Part shown: positions 9,182 through 16,921 of the stretch, one piece after another
Layout of the letters: every line of letters begins with the position of its first letter
Numbering within the stretch: the first letter of the stretch is position 1
NCBI GenBank assembly: GCA_036675475.1
Contig: JAKFEY010000040.1
Span: 1 to 64,000, forward strand
Reading direction: 5' to 3'
From: JALYRV01 sp036675475
Lineage (GTDB): Bacteria > Acidobacteriota > Vicinamibacteria > Vicinamibacterales > SCN-69-37
DNA length: 64,000 nt
The notes under the pieces: model-generated
Database searches by the model: none
What the model saw: only the letters and a program-made list of their open reading frames with translations
What the model was told of the DNA's origin: nothing
Position numbers and translations under genes: made by a program

Positions 9182-9736
9182 TCAGGAGGGATCGCGCGTC
9201 AGGCGGTGCCGGATACCCAGCGCGCGCTCCTCCACCAGGATGCGCCGGCGCATGATCTCGATGAACAACGCCGTCGACACGACGAACGCCACGGGCGCGG
9301 CGAGCATCATGCCGGCTCCGGCGAACTCGCCGACCACCGCGACATAGTTGGGATGGCGCAGCCAGCGATACGGCCCGCGCGATACCAGCGGCGCCTTCGG
9401 CAGTACGAGCACGCGGAACGACCATCGCTCGCCGAGCGATCCGATGGCCCATGCCTTGAGCGCCTTGGCCGCACTCCACAGCACGAGCCCCTCGATGAAT
9501 CTCGGCAGCGAGGGACCGCCGCGAAGCGCGCTCTCCACCGCCATCGCCGCGAATGCCGCGGGATAGACGATCGACATCACGCGCCACACATCGTCACGCG
9601 GCTCGATCGCGCCAAGCGCGCGCAGCCGCCGCTCGTTGAGGCTCGAGCGGCGCGCCTCGATTGCCATCGACCCGAAGATCAGCGTCATGGCCGCCGCGAT
9701 CAGCCACCAGCTTTGCGGAATCTGCTCGATCGTCAC
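9182..9736 (-). CDS. Isoprenylcysteine-carboxyl-methyltransferase-like membrane protein
   Basis: 184 aa with about four to five hydrophobic segments and the ICMT/PEMT-family signature GPYRWLRHPNYVAVVGEFAG at about 120-140, including the RHPNY core. The family methylates carboxyl or phenolic groups of lipids with SAM at the membrane. The gene is third in a minus-strand operon after a ketosynthase and an FAD-dependent oxidoreductase (11-bp gap). Methyltransferases of this type next to polyketide synthases, for example in alkylresorcinol loci, methylate the polyketide; that role is inferred here. Confidence 0.8.
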   Translation of the reverse strand: MTIEQIPQSWWLIAAAMTLIFGSMAIEARRSSLNERRLRALGAIEPRDDVWRVMSIVYPAAFAAMAVESALRGGPSLPRFIEGLVLWSAAKALKAWAIGSLGERWSFRVLVLPKAPLVSRGPYRWLRHPNYVAVVGEFAGAGMMLAAPVAFVVSTALFIEIMRRRILVEERALGIRHRLTRDPS

Positions 9737-9746
9737 GCTGCGCCCG

Positions 9747-10874
9747 TCATGCAGCGTCGCCAGCGAGCGCGATAAGCCGTCGCACCAGGCCGGGCGCGAC
9801 GCGCGCGCCCGCGCTGGCCAGGCCGACGCCGGCGGGATGATCGACCAGTGCCGCGAGCGTTCGGTTGAAGCGCCACTTCTGCGCGAACAAGTCGCGGCGC
9901 CGGCGCGTCAGCTGCTGCCAGGCGGTGACGAGGTTGCCGTCGACAAGCGCGTGCAGCGCCGTGTCGGCGGCAAGACGCGCGCCGGCGAAGGCGAAGCGGA
10001 GGCCGTCACCCGTCATGGGATCGATGAAGCCGGCGGCGTCGCCGGCAAGCAGCAGCCCGGGCGCGCCGGCCACGGGCGCGTCGACCGCCAGTGGGCCGAG
10101 CACCGACACGGCCGAGACGCGCCGCGCGCGCGCGAATCGTTCCCAAATCCCCGGTGTGGATTCAATCGCGTTCAGCAGCTGGCCCTCGGGATCGCGCCAA
10201 CCAGAACGGCGGCTGGTCACGAAGCAGACGTTGGCCACGCCGCCGGGCAGCGGCGCGATGCCCAGATAGGCGCCGCCGCGGACGTGCATCTCGCCGGCGT
10301 CGGCGAGGCCGTCGACATCCTCGAAGTACGCGCCCACGGCCCATCGCCGCCGCTGCGGATGACGCGCGAGGCCCAGGCGCATCGCGATCGACGAGCGGCG
10401 TCCGTCGGCCGCAATCGTGAGCCGCGCGCGCACGGACACGGGCTCGCGCTTCGACGCGCACATCACCGACGCGCCGATGACGCCGCCCCGCTCGTCAACG
10501 AGCGGCCCGATAACCCTTGCGCCGAACTCCACGCGCGCGCCGGCTGCGCGCGCGCAGTCGGCCAGCACCGCGTCGAGCCGCTCGCGCGAGAGCGCGAGGC
10601 CGGCGCGATCGTCCGGATAGCGGCCATCCACCGCGACGCCGTGCACGCCGGTAACGCGCATGCCGGTAATGTCGATGGCATGCGGCCGCACGCATCCCGC
10701 CACGCCCGCGATCTCGAGCTCGCGCACCGCGCCGGGATTGATCGTGTCGCCGCAGAGTTTGTGCCGCGGGAACCGCGAGCGCTCGAGCACCATCACCCTG
10801 GCGCCGGCCCGCGCGAGACTCAACGCGGCCAGCGAGCCGGCCGGCCCGCCGCCGACCACCAGCACGTCGATCAC
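9747..10874 (-). CDS. FAD-dependent oxidoreductase, geranylgeranyl-reductase/monooxygenase type
   Basis: 375 aa. The Rossmann FAD motif VVGGGPAGSLAALSLARAG is at about 6-24, ERSRFPRHKLCGD follows near 31-43, and the second FAD motif GLLLAGDAAGFIDPMTGDGL is near 270. Start chosen as GTG 10874, which overlaps the ketosynthase stop as GTGA (10871-10874). Longer in-frame starts would run through the ketosynthase. Likely hydroxylates or reduces a lipid or polyketide made with the neighbouring ketosynthase; substrate unknown. Confidence 0.85.
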   Translation of the reverse strand: MIDVLVVGGGPAGSLAALSLARAGARVMVLERSRFPRHKLCGDTINPGAVRELEIAGVAGCVRPHAIDITGMRVTGVHGVAVDGRYPDDRAGLALSRERLDAVLADCARAAGARVEFGARVIGPLVDERGGVIGASVMCASKREPVSVRARLTIAADGRRSSIAMRLGLARHPQRRRWAVGAYFEDVDGLADAGEMHVRGGAYLGIAPLPGGVANVCFVTSRRSGWRDPEGQLLNAIESTPGIWERFARARRVSAVSVLGPLAVDAPVAGAPGLLLAGDAAGFIDPMTGDGLRFAFAGARLAADTALHALVDGNLVTAWQQLTRRRRDLFAQKWRFNRTLAALVDHPAGVGLASAGARVAPGLVRRLIALAGDAA

Positions 10875-12166
10875 GGCTCGACCCGCCCGAGCACGATGGC
10901 CGAGTTCTTCGAGCCGAAGCCGAGGCAATTGCAGAGCGCCGCCCCGGCCTGCGCCTCGCGGCCCTGATTCGGAATGAAATCCAGATCGCAGGACGGATCC
11001 GGGTTGTCGTGATTGATCGTCGGCGGCAGAAATCCATGCCGCAGCGCGAGCGCGGCCGTCGCCAGGCCCGCGGCGCCGCTGGCGCCCTGCGGATGGCCGA
11101 TCATCGACTTGGTTGACGAGCCCGGCACGCGCTCGGCGCGCTCGCCCAACACGCGGCGCACGCATCGCGCTTCAACGGCGTCGTTCAGCTGCGTCGATGT
11201 GCCGTGATAGTTCACATAGCCGATCTCGTCGACCGCGCGGCCCGATCGCTCGATCGCCAGCGACATGGCACGCACGATCTCCGCGCCGTCCGGATCCATC
11301 TGCACGCGGTGATACGCGTCGCACGTCGATCCATACCCGTCGACGCTCGCGTAGGGCACGATGCCGCGGGCGCGGGCGCGCGATTCGCGCTCGATGACGA
11401 AGAGCCACGCGCCTTCGCCGAGCACGAACCCGTCGCGGGCCCGGTCGAACGGCCGCGACGCCTTCGCGGGCGCGTCGTTATAGGCGGTCGACACCGCGCG
11501 CATGCGCGAAAAGCCGAAGATCATGCCGGACGTCACGCACGCATCCGCGCCGCCGGTGATCAACACGTCGGCATCACCGCTGCGGATGAGGGACGCCGCG
11601 TAACCGACCGCGTCGGTGGAGCTGGTACAGCCGGTGGACAGCACGTGACTGATGCCGTGCAGGCCGAGCGCGATGGAAATTTCCGAGGAGACCATGCCGA
11701 CAATCGACACGGGGATGGCATAGGGCGAGACGCGGTTCCACGCCTCGGAAAAGAACTCGTGATACTGCCGCTCGGCCACGTCGACGCCGCCGGCGCCGCT
11801 GCCGACGATGACGCCGGCGGTGCGGTCGAGGCCGTTGAGGCCGGCGTCGGCCCAGGCTTCGCGCGCGGCGCGCACGGCGATGCGCGAGACCTTCGAGTAG
11901 CGGCGCGGGTCGGCGCGGCCGGCGCCTTCTTCCGCGCGCGTCATCGCTTCGGCGGCCTCCGCGCTGATCTCGGCGGCCGCGTCGTCATCGTCGGGCACCG
12001 GCGCGGCGACGCGGCACGCGTAGCGCGAGGCGTCGAACGCGGTGATCGCGCGCACGCCGCTTTCGCCGTTGCGGATGGCCGACCAAAACCGCTCGCGCCC
12101 GGTGCCGAACGGCGACACAGCGCCGATGCCCGAGATCACGACCCTGTCGGAATCGCCGCGTGTCAT
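10871..12166 (-). CDS. Beta-ketoacyl-ACP synthase, FabF/KS type
   Basis: 431 aa with an intact thiolase-fold active site: Cys180 in STGCTSSTDAVG, His321 in NYHGTSTQLND, His358 in STKSMIGHPQGASGA. It catalyses decarboxylative condensation of an acyl thioester with malonyl-ACP. No ACP, malonyltransferase or ketoreductase is nearby, so it either uses the housekeeping fatty acid ACP or has partners elsewhere. First gene of the KS/FAD/ICMT operon. An insert-like acidic stretch (PDDDDAAAE) follows residue 58. It is not obviously the housekeeping FabF, because the neighbours are tailoring enzymes. Confidence 0.88.
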   Translation of the reverse strand: MTRGDSDRVVISGIGAVSPFGTGRERFWSAIRNGESGVRAITAFDASRYACRVAAPVPDDDDAAAEISAEAAEAMTRAEEGAGRADPRRYSKVSRIAVRAAREAWADAGLNGLDRTAGVIVGSGAGGVDVAERQYHEFFSEAWNRVSPYAIPVSIVGMVSSEISIALGLHGISHVLSTGCTSSTDAVGYAASLIRSGDADVLITGGADACVTSGMIFGFSRMRAVSTAYNDAPAKASRPFDRARDGFVLGEGAWLFVIERESRARARGIVPYASVDGYGSTCDAYHRVQMDPDGAEIVRAMSLAIERSGRAVDEIGYVNYHGTSTQLNDAVEARCVRRVLGERAERVPGSSTKSMIGHPQGASGAAGLATAALALRHGFLPPTINHDNPDPSCDLDFIPNQGREAQAGAALCNCLGFGSKNSAIVLGRVEP

Positions 12167-12172
12167 CCTTCC

Positions 12173-12178
12173 TATAAT
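12173..12178 (+). promoter_or_regulatory. -10 element TATAAT for 12187 gene
   Basis: A perfect TATAAT lies 8 nt before the GTG start at 12187, with no Shine-Dalgarno. It belongs to the symmetric sequence CTATAATAT, which also reads as a -10 on the other strand. Confidence 0.65.
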
Positions 12179-12179
12179 A
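12174..12179 (-). promoter_or_regulatory. -10 element TATTAT for ketosynthase operon
   Basis: On the minus strand TATTAT ends 7 nt before ATG 12166. It overlaps the plus-strand TATAAT by five bases, so the same AT-rich block could direct both divergent transcripts. A purine run AGGAAGG also lies just before the ATG, so a leadered transcript from farther upstream cannot be excluded. Confidence 0.5.
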
Positions 12180-12186
12180 TGCGCCT

Positions 12187-12897
12187 GTGATCGCCCGCGC
12201 CTTCTCGATCGCCGGCGGCCTGCTGTTTGCCGCCTCGATCGGCTGCTTCCTCTGGTTCTATCTGTTCGAGCTCGAGCGGCGGCTTGCGGATGGCGAGCCG
12301 TGGCGCGCGCTTACGTTCAACGTCGCGCTATTTTCGATTTTCGCGCTGCACCACTCGATCTTCGCGCGCACGCCGCTGCGCGCGTGGATGGCGCGCACGG
12401 TGTCGCCGCGGCTCGAGCGCAGCATCTATGTGTGGATTGCGAGCGTGAGCTTCGGCGCGGTGTGTCTGCTGTGGCAGCCCGCCGGTGAGCCGCTGTGGCA
12501 TGCGGACGGCAGCGCGCGCGCGGCGCTGCGCGCGCTGCAGGCGGCCGGCATCGTGTTCACGCTCTGGGCCGCGCAGGCGCTCGACGGCCTCGCGCTTGCC
12601 GGCATCCGCCAGATCGACGCGCCGCTGCCCGCGTCCGGCGTCGAGCACGCCACGGCGTCGCTGCAGCACACCGGCCCGTACGGCATCGTCCGCCACCCGA
12701 TCTACCTGGGCTGGCTGCTGATCGTGTGGCCGGCGCCGGTGATGACCTCGTCGCACCTCACGTTCGCCCTCGTCAGCACCGCCTACCTGGTCATCGCGAC
12801 CATCTATGAAGAGCGCAGCCTGCACGAGACTTTCGGGCCGGCATATGCGGAATACGCGAGGAAGGTGAGGAGAAAGATGGTGCCGGGGATCTGGTAG
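12187..12897 (+). CDS. NnrU/MddA-like membrane methyltransferase
   Basis: 236 aa, about six membrane segments. The N-terminal half has the HHSIFAR...WMAR...ERSIYVW...LLWQP pattern of the NnrU/MddA group. The C-terminal half has the ICMT/PEMT motif TGPYGIVRHPIYLGWLLIVW (about 160-180) and EER...FGPAYAEYARKV. MddA proteins methylate methanethiol to dimethylsulfide with SAM; whether this one does is untested, and a lipid substrate is equally possible. GTG start, leaderless. Divergent from the ketosynthase operon, which itself ends in an ICMT-like gene. Confidence 0.75.
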   Translation: MIARAFSIAGGLLFAASIGCFLWFYLFELERRLADGEPWRALTFNVALFSIFALHHSIFARTPLRAWMARTVSPRLERSIYVWIASVSFGAVCLLWQPAGEPLWHADGSARAALRALQAAGIVFTLWAAQALDGLALAGIRQIDAPLPASGVEHATASLQHTGPYGIVRHPIYLGWLLIVWPAPVMTSSHLTFALVSTAYLVIATIYEERSLHETFGPAYAEYARKVRRKMVPGIW

Positions 12898-12906
12898 CTG
12901 GACACG

Positions 12907-12934
12907 CCAGCAACCAGCAACCAACAACCAGCAA
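12907..12934. repeat. Heptamer tandem repeat CCAGCAA x4
   Basis: Four 7-bp units (CCAGCAA, CCAGCAA, CCAACAA, CCAGCAA) start 9 bp after the stop of the methyltransferase gene and end just before the lon promoter. They are one of several heptamer arrays in the window. Confidence 0.85.
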
Positions 12935-12942
12935 CCTTCCAT

Positions 12943-12948
12943 TACACT
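12943..12948 (+). promoter_or_regulatory. -10 element TACACT for lon
   Basis: TACACT lies 7 nt before ATG 12956, with no Shine-Dalgarno between. This is the leaderless arrangement seen repeatedly in the window. No heat-shock-type element was recognised. Confidence 0.55.
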
Positions 12949-12955
12949 GATCCCA

Positions 12956-15394
12956 ATGTCCGCTGCTGAAACCGACCGCGATCCGCTGCCGGCTCTGCCG
13001 TCCGAGCTGCCTGTCGTTCCCCTCCGCAATGCCGTGGTGCTGCCGCTGACCGCGGCGCCGCTGTCGGTGAGCCGCCTGATGTCGGTCGAGGCGGTCAACC
13101 GGTCGCTGTCGGGCGACCGGCTCGTGCTGCTGCTGCTGCAGAAGAACGACGTCGACGAGCCGTCACCCGACGATCTGCACCGGGTGGGCACGGCCGCCAT
13201 CGTGCGGCAGATGTCGAAGGGCCCGAACGGCCTGCGCATTCTGGTCGAAGGCGTTGCGCGCGTGCGCGCGGAGTTCATCTCGCAGGCCGACAACCTCACG
13301 CGCGCGTTGATCAAGCCGCTGCCCGAGCCGTACCAGCGCACGATTGAAACCGACGCGCACGTGCGGCGCATGCAGGAGCTCGTCGATCGCGCGCTGTCGC
13401 TCGCGACCGGCCTCTCGCCCGACGTGCGCACGCTCGTGGCCAGCCTCGAGGATCCGCTGCGCATCGCGTACCTGGTGGCCAGCCTCCTCGACATGAAGGC
13501 CGAAGACAAGCAGCTGCTGCTCGAGGAAGAGTCGCTGTCGGTCAAGCTCAATGCGGTCAACACGGCGCTCGCGCGTGAGATCGAGATTCTCGAGCTGAAG
13601 GGAAAGATCGAGTCGCAGGCGCAGCAGGAAATGACCGACGCGCAGCGGCAGTACATGCTGCGCCAGCAGCTGAAGGCCATCCAGGCCGAGCTCGGCGAAG
13701 GCGACACGGAAATTGAATCGCTGCGCGAGCGCGCCGCGACACTCAATCTGCCCGAGCGCGTGTCCGAGACGATCGATCGCGAGCTGCGCCGGCTCGAGAA
13801 AATGACGTCGGCGTCGCCCGAATACCAGATGCTGCGCACCTATCTCGACTGGGTGATGGAGCTGCCCTGGTCGACGTCCACCGAGGATCGCCTCGACCCG
13901 ATCGAGGCGCGCAAGGTGCTCGACGAGGATCACTACGACCTCGACAAAGTCAAAGAGCGCATCGTCGAATATCTCGCCGTCCGCAAGCTGAAGGGCGACA
14001 TGAAGGGGCCGATCCTCTGCTTCGTCGGCCCGCCCGGCGTCGGCAAGACGTCGCTCGGCCAGTCCATCGCGCGCGCGATGAACCGCAAGTTCGTGCGCAT
14101 CTCGCTTGGCGGCGTGCGCGACGAGGCGGAAATCCGCGGGCACCGGCGCACCTACATCGGGTCGATGCCCGGCCGCATCGTGCAGGCGCTGAAGCAGGCC
14201 GGCTCGATCAACCCGGTGTTCATGCTCGACGAGATCGACAAGATGTCGGCCGGCTTTCAGGGCGACCCGGCGGCGGCGCTGCTCGAGGTGCTCGATCCGG
14301 CGCAGAACCACACCTTCCGCGATCACTACCTGGAGGTGCCGCTCGATCTGTCGCGCGTGCTCTTCATCGCGACGGCCAACTCACTCGGCTCCATTCACGG
14401 CGCGCTGCTCGATCGCATGGAGATCATCTACCTCGGCGGCTACACCGAGGAAGACAAGGTGCATATCGCCCGCATGTATCTGATTCCGCGGCAGGAGTCG
14501 GAGCACGGCCTGGCGAAGGAGCATCTGCAGATCACCGAGCCGGCGCTGCGGCACGTCATCACCGATTACACGCGCGAGGCGGGCGTGCGCAGCCTCGAGC
14601 GGCAGATCGGCACCATCGCGCGCAAGGTGGCCGCGAAGGTCGCCGTGGCCACCGTGAAGGACGAGCCGATCCCGCAGAAGCAGATCGATGCGGAAGACGT
14701 GCGCGAATATCTCGGCCTGCCCCGCTTCCGGCCCGACGGCAGCTTCCGCCTGTCGCGGCCCGGCGTGGTCACCGGCGTGGCGTGGACCGAAAGCGGCGGC
14801 GACGTGCTCTTCATCGAGGCGCTCGTGCTGCCTGGCGGCAAGGGCAATCTGACGCTCACCGGACAGCTCGGCAACGTCATGCAGGAGTCGGCGCGCGCGG
14901 CGGTGAGCCACATCCGCCAGCAGGCGCAGGCGCTCGGCATCGATCCGGCGTTCATGAGCCAGTACGACATCCACGTGCACGTGCCGGCCGGCGCCATCCC
15001 GAAGGACGGTCCCTCGGCCGGCATCACCATGGCCACGGCCATCGTGTCGGCGCTGCGCAATCAGAAAGTGCGCGCCGATGTGGCCATGACCGGCGAGATC
15101 ACGCTGTCGGGCCTCGTGCTGCCGATCGGCGGCGTGCGCGAAAAGTCGCTGGCCGCGCGCCGCATGGGGATCACCACGTTCATCCTGCCCGATCAGAACA
15201 TGATGGACGTCGAGGACCTGCCGCCCGACGTCAAGAAGGGCCTCACGTTCATGCCGGTGAAGACGCTCGAGGAGGTGCTGGCCATCGCGCTGCCCGAGGT
15301 GATCGACAAGGCCGTGGCCGACGCCACCGCGCCGCCGCCCGATGCCGACGGCTCGGCGCCGGACGAACGCGCCGCCTCCCCCTCCGCGCAGTGA
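12956..15394 (+). CDS. lon: Lon ATP-dependent protease
   Basis: 812 aa, the normal length for LonA. The N-terminal substrate-binding domain (about 15-210) begins with ELPVVPLRNAVVLP. A coiled-coil region (about 210-270) follows, then AAA+ with Walker A GPPGVGKT at 358-365, and the protease domain with catalytic Ser687 (DGPSAG) and Lys730, 43 residues apart as in other LonA enzymes. Cytoplasmic hexamer degrading misfolded and regulatory proteins. The downstream glycosyltransferase-like gene overlaps its stop by GTGA, so the two are co-translated. Confidence 0.97.
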   Translation: MSAAETDRDPLPALPSELPVVPLRNAVVLPLTAAPLSVSRLMSVEAVNRSLSGDRLVLLLLQKNDVDEPSPDDLHRVGTAAIVRQMSKGPNGLRILVEGVARVRAEFISQADNLTRALIKPLPEPYQRTIETDAHVRRMQELVDRALSLATGLSPDVRTLVASLEDPLRIAYLVASLLDMKAEDKQLLLEEESLSVKLNAVNTALAREIEILELKGKIESQAQQEMTDAQRQYMLRQQLKAIQAELGEGDTEIESLRERAATLNLPERVSETIDRELRRLEKMTSASPEYQMLRTYLDWVMELPWSTSTEDRLDPIEARKVLDEDHYDLDKVKERIVEYLAVRKLKGDMKGPILCFVGPPGVGKTSLGQSIARAMNRKFVRISLGGVRDEAEIRGHRRTYIGSMPGRIVQALKQAGSINPVFMLDEIDKMSAGFQGDPAAALLEVLDPAQNHTFRDHYLEVPLDLSRVLFIATANSLGSIHGALLDRMEIIYLGGYTEEDKVHIARMYLIPRQESEHGLAKEHLQITEPALRHVITDYTREAGVRSLERQIGTIARKVAAKVAVATVKDEPIPQKQIDAEDVREYLGLPRFRPDGSFRLSRPGVVTGVAWTESGGDVLFIEALVLPGGKGNLTLTGQLGNVMQESARAAVSHIRQQAQALGIDPAFMSQYDIHVHVPAGAIPKDGPSAGITMATAIVSALRNQKVRADVAMTGEITLSGLVLPIGGVREKSLAARRMGITTFILPDQNMMDVEDLPPDVKKGLTFMPVKTLEEVLAIALPEVIDKAVADATAPPPDADGSAPDERAASPSAQ

Positions 15395-16515
15395 GCGCCA
15401 TCGTCTTCTACATCTCGGGGCACGGCTTCGGCCACGTGACCCGCGAAGTGGAAGTCATCAACCAGCTCGAGCCGGTGCTGCGCGCGTCGGGCAGCGCCAG
15501 CACCATCGTACTGCGCACGGCGGCCGATCCGTGGCTGCTCGATCGCACGCTGCGCGTGCCGGCCGAGCGCATGCCCGCGGTGGTCGACACCGGCATCGTG
15601 CAGGTCGACAGCCTGCATCTCGACGAGGACGCGACCTTCCAGGCCGCGCGCGACTTCTACGCGTCGTTCGAGACGCGCGCGCGCGAGGAAGCCGACCTGC
15701 TGCGCGCGCTGAAGGCGCGCATGGTGGTGTCCGACATTGCGCCGCTCGCGTTCGAAGCGGCGCACCGCGCGAAGATTCCGTCGCTCGGCATCGGCAACTT
15801 TTCGTGGGACTGGATCTACGAGGGCTATCCCGAGCATGCCGCGCACGCGGGCATGGTCATCAGCACCATTCGCGTGGCGTGCCGCAAGGCCACGCGGTTG
15901 CTGCGGCTGCCGCTGCACGGCGGCTTCGAGACCTTTCCGGTCATCGAGGACATTCCCTTCATCGCCCGCCACGCCGTGCACGCCCGCGACGATGTACGCC
16001 GCGCGCTGGGCATTCCGCTCGACAAGCCGGCGGTGCTCGCGTCATTCGGCGCATACGGCGTCTCGCAGCTCGCCGCCGCGCCGCCCGACTGCCTGCCCGC
16101 CTGGAGCGTCGTCGTCTCCGACCGCACGATGCAGGAGGGCGCGTCGAGCACGGCCGAACCATCCGGCCTCACGCACATTCACGAGGATCGGCTCTACGAA
16201 CAGGGCTTCCGCTACGAAGATCTGGTGGGGGCCGTCGACGTGGTGTTGACCAAGCCTGGCTACGGCATCGTGTCGGAGTGCGTCGCCAACGACACCGCGC
16301 TCGTCTACACCTCACGCGGCCGCTTTCCGGAGTACGACATCTTCGTGCGCGACATGCCGTCGTACCTGCGCTGCGCCTTCATCTCGCAGGACGATCTGCA
16401 GGCCGGCCGCTGGCGCCATGCGCTCGACACCGCCCTCCCACAGCCCGCGCCACCACGAGCGCGCACAGACGGCGCAGAGATCGCGGTCGCGCGAATCATG
16501 GAGATGGCGGGCTAG
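15391..16515 (+). CDS. GT-B glycosyltransferase-like protein
   Basis: 374 aa. The N-terminus AIVFYISGHGFGHVTREVEV resembles the glycosyltransferase-28/L-arabinokinase N-terminal region. The C-terminal half has LTKPGYGIVSECVANDTALV near 290-310, like the UDP-sugar-binding half of MurG-type GT-B enzymes. No membrane segment. Start chosen as GTG 15391, overlapping the lon stop by 4 bp. Donor, acceptor and pathway cannot be read from the sequence. Confidence 0.75.
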   Translation: MSAIVFYISGHGFGHVTREVEVINQLEPVLRASGSASTIVLRTAADPWLLDRTLRVPAERMPAVVDTGIVQVDSLHLDEDATFQAARDFYASFETRAREEADLLRALKARMVVSDIAPLAFEAAHRAKIPSLGIGNFSWDWIYEGYPEHAAHAGMVISTIRVACRKATRLLRLPLHGGFETFPVIEDIPFIARHAVHARDDVRRALGIPLDKPAVLASFGAYGVSQLAAAPPDCLPAWSVVVSDRTMQEGASSTAEPSGLTHIHEDRLYEQGFRYEDLVGAVDVVLTKPGYGIVSECVANDTALVYTSRGRFPEYDIFVRDMPSYLRCAFISQDDLQAGRWRHALDTALPQPAPPRARTDGAEIAVARIMEMAG

Positions 16516-16921
16516 CTAGCGCAGCGAATGGGGTCGCCTGACGGCGGGTGCGATGCACCACGCGCGGTCGAGCGCGTAGCTGCTGCTCGTCGGCCGATCC
16601 AGCCCGCCGCGTGCCGGCGCGGTTGCAGAATCTGCGCCCGAAATTCGTGCCAACCTGTGGAAACTCTCCCCGGGGCGAGTTTCCACAGCCTGTTGAAAAC
16701 CGGTTCGCAGTTTCTGCAGCTGTAAAGTGATTTACTGCTTGACACGATTTGCGAGCAGCGTTCCTTTCGATCCGCGCCTCGTCGTTGCATGCCCCTCTGG
16801 CAGGCCTGCAGATCCGCTGCGGCTCGTTTCCGGCCACCGGAGTATCTGCGCGCATTAGTCGCAGAGATCGCTGCTCTGCCGTCACGCCACGCCTTCGAAA
16901 AAGACGATGAGATAAAGGTGC
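16516..16921. other. 406-bp noncoding region with inverted repeats
   Basis: No convincing gene. It contains the 12-bp inverted repeat listed at 16655-16688. A second small one, GTAAA-GTGA-TTTAC, lies at 16722-16735. TTGACA at 16739-16744 has no acceptable -10 at 17 nt. The region separates the lon operon from the decayed HNH gene and is less GC-rich in its middle than its surroundings. Confidence 0.6.
16655..16688. repeat. 12-bp perfect inverted repeat
   Basis: CTGTGGAAACTC at 16655-16666 is mirrored exactly by GAGTTTCCACAG at 16677-16688. The 10-nt loop is itself GC-palindromic (CCCCGGGG). A loosely similar half, CTGTTGAAAAC, follows at 16690-16700. It could be an operator, a mobile-element end or an RNA hairpin. 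There is no T-run, so it is not a classical terminator. Confidence 0.75.

Noticed and set aside
16655..16688. DnaA-box cluster or replication origin
   Set aside because: The sequence resembles TGTGGA..TCCACA, but matches are imperfect, there is no AT-rich unwinding region and no dnaA, dnaN or gidA gene nearby.
16739..16744. TTGACA as a promoter -35 for the HNH gene
   Set aside because: The position 17 nt downstream reads TCCTTT, a poor -10, and the gene starts about 180 bp further on.
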